IMG/VR virus record: IMGVR_UViG_3300025446_000011
Span: 1 to 52,069 of that record
Source: a virus
DNA length: 52,069 bases
Reading direction: 5' to 3' (one strand)
Shown: positions 46,854-52,069 of the stretch, piece after piece
Position numbering within the stretch: position 1 is the stretch's first letter
How the letters are laid out: every line of letters starts with the position of its first letter
Program-made: the position numbers and the translations under genes
The notes under the pieces: model-generated
Seen by the model: the letters and a program-made list of their open reading frames with translations, nothing else
Told to the model about the DNA's origin: nothing
Database searches by the model: none

Positions 46854-49104
46854 GTGTGCCGGTGACGAACTTGTACTTCAGGATGAGGGTATCGCTGTCC
46901 AGCGTCTCCGCCCGTGCGAAAGCCTCGTAAACGAAGCCCCCGTCCGGCGTGCTGCACCAGACCGCTGCCTGCGCCCAGGCATCGTTGATGCACTCCTGTA
47001 TCTCCGAGTCCGTCAGCCTCTCTACCAGCCTCTTCACTCGGCTGCCCGTGATGCTGAGGGACAGCCCCCCGCCGAGTCCCTGGATGACCTGCTGCTCCAT
47101 CTGGTCTAGCTGGACCTCCCCCGTGCCCGGTATATGGTCGAGGGGCGGCCGGCTGGTCAGCCTGTAGGCGGAGATGAAGGTGGCGGCTATCTCCGCCATC
47201 ACCCTCTTCAGGAAGCGGCCTAGCTGTGCCTTGTAGTCCCCCGTGGCGGCCGCCGTCTTGGGCCTGTCCTGCTCCGAGGCTAGCTGGGAGAGGGCGTCCC
47301 CGCCCGGCTGCCCGTCGTAGTGCTGGTAGAACTCCTCCTCGAACAGCCCGCCCCTGTCCTGGTCCTCCTTGCGGAACGCCCCGCCTGGGGGTGCGTCCTG
47401 GCGGTAGCGGTAGAAGCTGCCAGGCTCCGCCCAGTTCCTTATCTCCCCCTCCTCATGCAGGGGCGTCCCCTCCACGACCATGGGCTTGCCGCTGTTGCCC
47501 AGCGCCCCGCCGGCCGGCGAGGTGCTGGTGTTCGGCCCGGCGTCCACGTAGCTGAGCTTGGTCAGGGTGTCGAAGGTCCTGTCCAGGGCAGCGGTCAGGC
47601 GGTTCTCCTCGTCCTCGTTTCCCGTGAGCAGGGGGCCGTTGAGCGAGTTGCCGCTGACCTCCGAGGTCATGGGGGCGTTGGTGGCGTTGGGGTAGTCCAC
47701 AATCTCGTGCTGTATCTCCGGGTAGAACTCCCGGAGCGCCTGGCCCGGGAAGAAGAAGTTGAACCCGGCCCTCCTGCTGCCCAGCTCCCTGGGCGGCATC
47801 TCGGGGTTCAGGTGGTCGTCCCCGGCATGCTTCGAGAACACGGCCAGGTCGCTGGTGCCGAACCTGCACAGCGGGCAGTGGAACGGCCCGGCATGCCTGC
47901 CTGCCGCCCCTGCCTTGACCTGCTCCGGCCTGGGCCCCGGCCCTGCCTGGCTGATGCCCGAGGTCACAGGCTCGGGGCTGTAGTCCTTCTTCCTGAAGTA
48001 CCTCATCCAGGAAGGCTCCTCCCTGGGCTTCTCCACGGGGGCCTGCTTGGGCATGCTGGCGGACAGTATCTCCTCTGCCGTGCCCTCCTCGCCCCCCGGC
48101 ACCACCAGCTCCACCCCCCCGCCGTGGAAGTGCAGCCTTGCCATGATGCCGTGGCCCCTCAGGACCTCCACGGCGCTGGAGGCCTTCTCGTACTCCCCTG
48201 CATCCCAGTCCCTTACCGCCCCCCCGCTCTTGCCTATGGGGGTGGCCAGGGAGAACTCCCGTCCCCACTTGCCGGTAGCGGCCTCTACGAACCTGCCGAC
48301 GTTCTCCGGCGAGGAGAAGGACGATACCTTTGCCTTTCCCTTGATGGTGTAGCCTACCGTGTTGCTGCCTACCATGCTTGCCTCCTTGGAGCCTAGCACC
48401 CTCATGTCCATGCCGGCCGTCTGCCTCCACCTCTCGATGCACTGCCCGCACAGCCTCGTTTTCATGCCGAAGGCCCTGACATAGCTCTGCGGCGGGCGGG
48501 GGCACCTGCCTGCCCTGTGGTCCCCTGCCTCCTCGCAGAACAGGCTCTCGCAGTCGCACTGCCCTTCCAGCGCTGCCTCTATGCCCATGGCCCTCAGCCC
48601 TTCCTTCATGTCCTCGGGAAGCTCGACGTCCTCCCCAGGCCTCTGCCTCATCCTTGCCGCCGCCTCTGCCGACCTCCTCTGGGTCTTCTCCTCCTCTACT
48701 TCCCACTCGGCCATCTCCAGCCAGTTCGGCTCCTGCCACTCCGGCAGCGGCCCGCTCCCCATGTCCGACCGGATGAGGTCCATGGCCTGGTTCAGTATGT
48801 CCCCGGCCTCGCCGTACTCGCTCGGAGGAGGGGCCTTGCCCTCTATCTGCCGTGCCTCGAACTCCCCCCGCTCGGCTATCGTGTCCTGGAGGCCCTCGTC
48901 GAACTCCGCCTTCGCCATGTCACGGATACGGCGGAAGTGCTTGGCGAACATCCTGGCAACCGTCCCGTACACCTGCTCGTCGGGCCTGCCCGACTTCAGG
49001 GCCTCCCGGACAATCAGGTGCATCAGGTCGTTAGGCCTGCGCTCGTTACCTATCATGACGTGGACGTACCACGTCTGCCAGTCTGTCCAGCCCTCGTAGC
49101 TCAA
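46846..49104 (-). CDS. Large zinc-motif protein of unknown function
   Basis: A 752-residue protein with a TTG start overlapping the upstream stop (TTGA). The N-terminus (GWTDWQTWYVHVMIGNERR) resembles a small phage domain of unknown function. A cysteine-rich block lies near 180-225 (CDCESLFCEEAGDHR...C...CGQC). A C2H2-like finger HCPLCRFGTSDLAVFSKHAGDDH lies near 405-428 (given in part). LPEDMKEGLRAMGIEAA matches the motif in the gene at the left edge. The C-terminal 200 residues are helical. Probably virion or assembly related; no family recognised. Confidence 0.65.
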   Translation of the reverse strand: MSYEGWTDWQTWYVHVMIGNERRPNDLMHLIVREALKSGRPDEQVYGTVARMFAKHFRRIRDMAKAEFDEGLQDTIAERGEFEARQIEGKAPPPSEYGEAGDILNQAMDLIRSDMGSGPLPEWQEPNWLEMAEWEVEEEKTQRRSAEAAARMRQRPGEDVELPEDMKEGLRAMGIEAALEGQCDCESLFCEEAGDHRAGRCPRPPQSYVRAFGMKTRLCGQCIERWRQTAGMDMRVLGSKEASMVGSNTVGYTIKGKAKVSSFSSPENVGRFVEAATGKWGREFSLATPIGKSGGAVRDWDAGEYEKASSAVEVLRGHGIMARLHFHGGGVELVVPGGEEGTAEEILSASMPKQAPVEKPREEPSWMRYFRKKDYSPEPVTSGISQAGPGPRPEQVKAGAAGRHAGPFHCPLCRFGTSDLAVFSKHAGDDHLNPEMPPRELGSRRAGFNFFFPGQALREFYPEIQHEIVDYPNATNAPMTSEVSGNSLNGPLLTGNEDEENRLTAALDRTFDTLTKLSYVDAGPNTSTSPAGGALGNSGKPMVVEGTPLHEEGEIRNWAEPGSFYRYRQDAPPGGAFRKEDQDRGGLFEEEFYQHYDGQPGGDALSQLASEQDRPKTAAATGDYKAQLGRFLKRVMAEIAATFISAYRLTSRPPLDHIPGTGEVQLDQMEQQVIQGLGGGLSLSITGSRVKRLVERLTDSEIQECINDAWAQAAVWCSTPDGGFVYEAFARAETLDSDTLILKYKFVTGTRE

Positions 49105-52043
49105 CGCCTGTCCCCCCCTGGGTCCAGCCCTAGCAGGCCCTCAGCGGCGTCCCCGGCTGCCCTAATAAGGGAGGCAGCCTTCTTCTCCTTCGGCTCGCTG
49201 TTGAGGCCGCCCTCCCCTACCTGCGGCGTCTCCTTCTCGCCCCATGCCACGGGAGGGAGGTTGGCACCCAGGTCCGCCAGGTCGCCCAGCCCTATCTCCA
49301 TGTCCACGGCCTCGTCCAGGTCGTCCCCCACCGGGGCGCATGCCTGCTTCCCGAGGTCCAGCGGGTCGGTCGTCTGGGTGGCCTCGGGGGTGCCTGCCAG
49401 CTCTGCCTTGGACTTGCCCTCTACCCCCCTCCTGGCCTCCTCCACGTCCGGTGCCACCGACTGGTCGCCCTTCTTGGTGACCAGGAAGTTCTTGCCGCAG
49501 GAGCCGCAGCAGAACTGGTTCCTCCTGCTGCCTTTCCCGGCCACCAGGAGCTTGCCCCCGCACTTCGGGCACTTGCGGTCTATGGGGTTGGTAATAACCG
49601 CCTGCTTCGCCAGCTCGATGGGGTCCTTGGTCTGGACAGACTCGGGGCTGTTGGAGAGGCACTCCTTGGCACCGTGCTCCAGCTTCTCCCTTGCGCCGGA
49701 GAGGTCCTTCTGGATGCCCTCCGCCTTCTTCGGGGCAGGCTGGGCGGCCCGTACCTTCTCGCAGTTGCACGGCCCTGCCTCGTGCCTGTAGCCCGTGCAG
49801 GCGGGGTGGGCGGTCTTGCAGAGGGAGCAGCCGCACCCTATCCTGCGGTCGTCTGCCTTCTTATCCTTCTTCTCCTTCTTGTCGTCCTTCTTCTCCTTCG
49901 GCCCGTCGCCGAGCGGGAGCTTGGACTTCACCTTGGAGGTGCCGCCGTCCAGGGAGATGGAGATGTTGATGTCCCCGTGCTCCGTGGCCAGCCTGGGCAC
50001 CCCGCCTGCGTCCTCGCCCCCCTTCTGGTCCGCCAAGGCGCAGGGGTCGGTGGTCTCCGGCACCTTGGCCGGGGGTGCCTCCGACTCCGCCTTTGCCTGG
50101 GCCACCTCGGGCTGCACCGGGGCCGCTGTCCTGAAGCGTGCCATCGCCTCGGCGAAGATGTCGCCGAACTCCCGCACGCTGGACTGGCGGTTCCTGCGCA
50201 GCCATGCCTCCTTCCTCCTGGCCGCCTCCCTGCTCCTCTCGGAGGCCGCCACGCCCATGCTGCCTGCCGGTGGGGCGGCTATCTCCTCCGCCACCTCCTC
50301 CTGGGGCAGGCTCCCGTGCCCGCCCGTCTCGACGAAGGTCTCAAGCTCAAGCTGCACCCTGTCCACGGCGTCTGCGGCCTCGGAGAAGTCGTCCATGTTG
50401 TAGGCACGCTCCAGGTCGGTCCTTATGTCCTCAAGCGCCGGGCTTTCGCTCCCCTCCAGGGCGTCGAAGGCATGCTTGATGTCGTCCTTCGGGTCCGTCT
50501 CGGAGTAGCCGCTGAAGAACCCCTCCAGCGCCTTCAGGGCGTCCTCGGCCTTCGTGACGTCGTGGTAGCCCGCCACCTTAGCGCTGGCCTGCTTCGATGC
50601 AAAGGATAGCGACAACACTTCTGACCTGGAGGGAACTTCCCTCTTCTCTAGCTTCCTGCTCTCTTCTGTGGACATGGACCTCCAGCCGCACGGGCAGGCG
50701 AACTGCTCATCCTCCGGGCGGGACTTATGGGCGGTGCCCCCGCACTGGGGGCAGCGCATCATACAGTCGGAGGTCTTCCTGAGCGCTACCCTCCTGCCTA
50801 GCCCGAGCCATTCGCCCACCACCTCACGCACGTCGGGGGCATAGAACTCCCTGTGTGACAGGCCAGCGGTCTTGGGCTTCTCGGCGTCGGTCTTGGGGTG
50901 TATGGTGCCCTCCCCGCCCTCCTCGCTTGCCGGGTTGTCCGCCGTGTCGGCCCGCTTCGCCGCAGCCTCCTTCTTCTCCTCCTTCTTCTCGTCCTTGGCG
51001 ATGTCCCCCTTGTGCTCGCACCACCCGCAGGTGCAGTCCGCAGGGTGGACCCCGTAGCCCTTCTTCAGGGCAGCGGTCACGAACTGCCGGTTGTACGCCT
51101 GGCAGCGGGGGCAGCCGTCGATGTGCTGGTTGTAGACGGAGGCCATGCTGAGCCTCCTGGCCCCTGGACACTCCGGGTCGATGACCATCCATGCCCCTGC
51201 GACCTTGTACGCCGCCCGCCTCGGGGCCTCTCCCATCTCGTCTATGCTGTACTGCTCCGAGGAGTTCTCGAAGTAGTAGTTTACCAGCCCCTCCCAGTCC
51301 TCGTCGGCGGCGAGGGCCCTGGCCTGCTCGTCCTCCTCCCAGTCGATGTCCCCCGCCATCTTGTCCTTGACGTAGCCGAGGACGAACTGGAATGCCTCCT
51401 CGTAGGTGGGGAACTCCTGCACGATGGCACCTCTGTTGCTCCAGGAGTACCTGGTCTCGTTAATCCAGGCCACCCAGGACCCCTGCTTCCTCGACGAGCC
51501 GGAGTGGGCGTGCATGTCCTGGAGGTGCTTCTTGGCCGCCCCCTCGGACGTGTGGCTGGACAGAATCTTGCCCGTCCTGTGCGACTTGACGCACCACTCC
51601 GCCAGCTCCCCCTTGGAGTTCCTGTGCCCCTTGCAGTGGGCGACGTACGCCACCTTGGACAGCGAGGCGTTCTTGTCCGGGGCCAGCTCCGGCTCCTTGC
51701 CCCTGGTGTTCTTCTTCTCCTGGTCGGTCTTGGGGTCCATCGCCCCCTCCCCGCCCTTCTCGTTGGCAGGGTTGTCGGCGGTGTCCGCTGTCTTGGGGTA
51801 CTCGGCCTCCACCCGCTTCTTCTCGCTGCTGCCGCACTCGGGACACTTCACCGGGCTGCCGTGCTCCTTCAGGCAGTTCAGGCACTTGTACTTGGCCGCA
51901 GCGCTGGCCTGCTTCCCGGCAGGCTCTACCTCCCATCCCCCACGGCTGAGGCCTATGCCCTCGCCCTGCTTATCCATGATGTGGCCCAGGCACTCCTCCA
52001 TGGTGCAGGGGCCGTGGACTATCTGGTTGTCCTGCTTGACCAC
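49101..52043 (-). CDS. Very large zinc-ribbon protein with repeated linkers, possibly partial
   Basis: 980 residues from a GTG at 52043 (AAGGAGGAG eight bases before); the same frame stays open to the window edge, so the true start may be outside. Zinc clusters are C..C...C..C near 55-72, WCVKSH...H..M..H near 150-185, CPRC...CTCGWCEH near 310-345, CPQCGG...CPCG near 425-445, a C/H cluster near 725-760, and CPKCGG...CGSCG near 815-840. Two linkers of about 25 residues share ADTADNPA and GGEG...PKTD (near 85 and 365). A Lys/Asp coiled stretch lies near 700. No family recognised. Confidence 0.65.
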   Translation of the reverse strand: MVKQDNQIVHGPCTMEECLGHIMDKQGEGIGLSRGGWEVEPAGKQASAAAKYKCLNCLKEHGSPVKCPECGSSEKKRVEAEYPKTADTADNPANEKGGEGAMDPKTDQEKKNTRGKEPELAPDKNASLSKVAYVAHCKGHRNSKGELAEWCVKSHRTGKILSSHTSEGAAKKHLQDMHAHSGSSRKQGSWVAWINETRYSWSNRGAIVQEFPTYEEAFQFVLGYVKDKMAGDIDWEEDEQARALAADEDWEGLVNYYFENSSEQYSIDEMGEAPRRAAYKVAGAWMVIDPECPGARRLSMASVYNQHIDGCPRCQAYNRQFVTAALKKGYGVHPADCTCGWCEHKGDIAKDEKKEEKKEAAAKRADTADNPASEEGGEGTIHPKTDAEKPKTAGLSHREFYAPDVREVVGEWLGLGRRVALRKTSDCMMRCPQCGGTAHKSRPEDEQFACPCGWRSMSTEESRKLEKREVPSRSEVLSLSFASKQASAKVAGYHDVTKAEDALKALEGFFSGYSETDPKDDIKHAFDALEGSESPALEDIRTDLERAYNMDDFSEAADAVDRVQLELETFVETGGHGSLPQEEVAEEIAAPPAGSMGVAASERSREAARRKEAWLRRNRQSSVREFGDIFAEAMARFRTAAPVQPEVAQAKAESEAPPAKVPETTDPCALADQKGGEDAGGVPRLATEHGDINISISLDGGTSKVKSKLPLGDGPKEKKDDKKEKKDKKADDRRIGCGCSLCKTAHPACTGYRHEAGPCNCEKVRAAQPAPKKAEGIQKDLSGAREKLEHGAKECLSNSPESVQTKDPIELAKQAVITNPIDRKCPKCGGKLLVAGKGSRRNQFCCGSCGKNFLVTKKGDQSVAPDVEEARRGVEGKSKAELAGTPEATQTTDPLDLGKQACAPVGDDLDEAVDMEIGLGDLADLGANLPPVAWGEKETPQVGEGGLNSEPKEKKAASLIRAAGDAAEGLLGLDPGGDRR

Positions 52044-52069
52044 GTAGGACTCCTCCTTCGGGCCTTGCA

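Noticed and set aside
1-52069. tRNA genes, CRISPR array, insertion sequence, integrase or attachment site
   Set aside because: Read for on both strands by eye; I found no cloverleaf, regular spaced repeats, transposase motifs or recombinase motifs. A tRNAscan run would be more sensitive.

Overview
This 52 kb, GC-rich window reads as part of a large tailed bacteriophage (or prophage) genome. The evidence is a head-gene block at the left (prohead protease, scaffold-like protein, HK97-fold major capsid protein), a complete large terminase in the middle, and many short, tightly overlapping genes arranged in strand-specific blocks. No ribosomal, metabolic or integrase genes are visible, and I see no tRNA or CRISPR array. 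Codon use is GC-rich at third positions but favours AGG for arginine and often ATA for isoleucine, so I would not assign an actinobacterial host. The promoters look bacterial (-10-like boxes). The host remains unknown.

Layout. 1-18.3 kb (+): a partial zinc-finger/TPR protein, prohead protease, scaffold-like protein with a nested start, head decoration candidate, major capsid protein, a leaderless tyrosine phosphatase, a SWIM zinc-finger protein, two large adhesin-like proteins (NHL propeller; Ig-like), several virion-type unknowns and a secreted PEGA-like protein. 18.3-28.0 kb (-): about 33 small accessory genes driven by a repeated phage promoter. They include a polyprenyl-phosphate sugar transferase and an AbiEii-like nucleotidyltransferase. 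28.1-31.4 kb (+): terminase and three small genes. 31.4-37.2 kb (-): a translationally coupled glycan operon comprising an HNH nuclease, GT2, GT11 fucosyltransferase, GT31-like, SAM methyltransferase, a GT6-GT31 fusion and a pyruvyltransferase-family protein. 37.4-46.6 kb (mixed): a structural-type protein, a sigma-like HTH protein, a membrane protein, and a methylation island with three cytosine-C5 methyltransferases, a decayed adenine methyltransferase, a ParB-like protein and Vsr. 46.5-52.07 kb (-): two very large zinc-motif proteins, the last reaching the window edge.

Themes. (1) Surface glycan remodelling: the operon combines family types that together build ABO/H histo-blood-group antigens (beta-1,3-Gal transferase fold, alpha-1,2-fucosyltransferase, GT6), and a separate priming sugar transferase lies 11 kb away. 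(2) Transcription: minus-strand genes carry the bipartite element AGAATCCC-N21/22-TGTATA. At least six genes on both strands start 6-7 nt after a -10-like box, so their mRNAs should be leaderless. (3) DNA modification: three C5 methyltransferase genes each carry a long open +1 frame, accompanied by Vsr, which repairs the mismatches that m5C creates.
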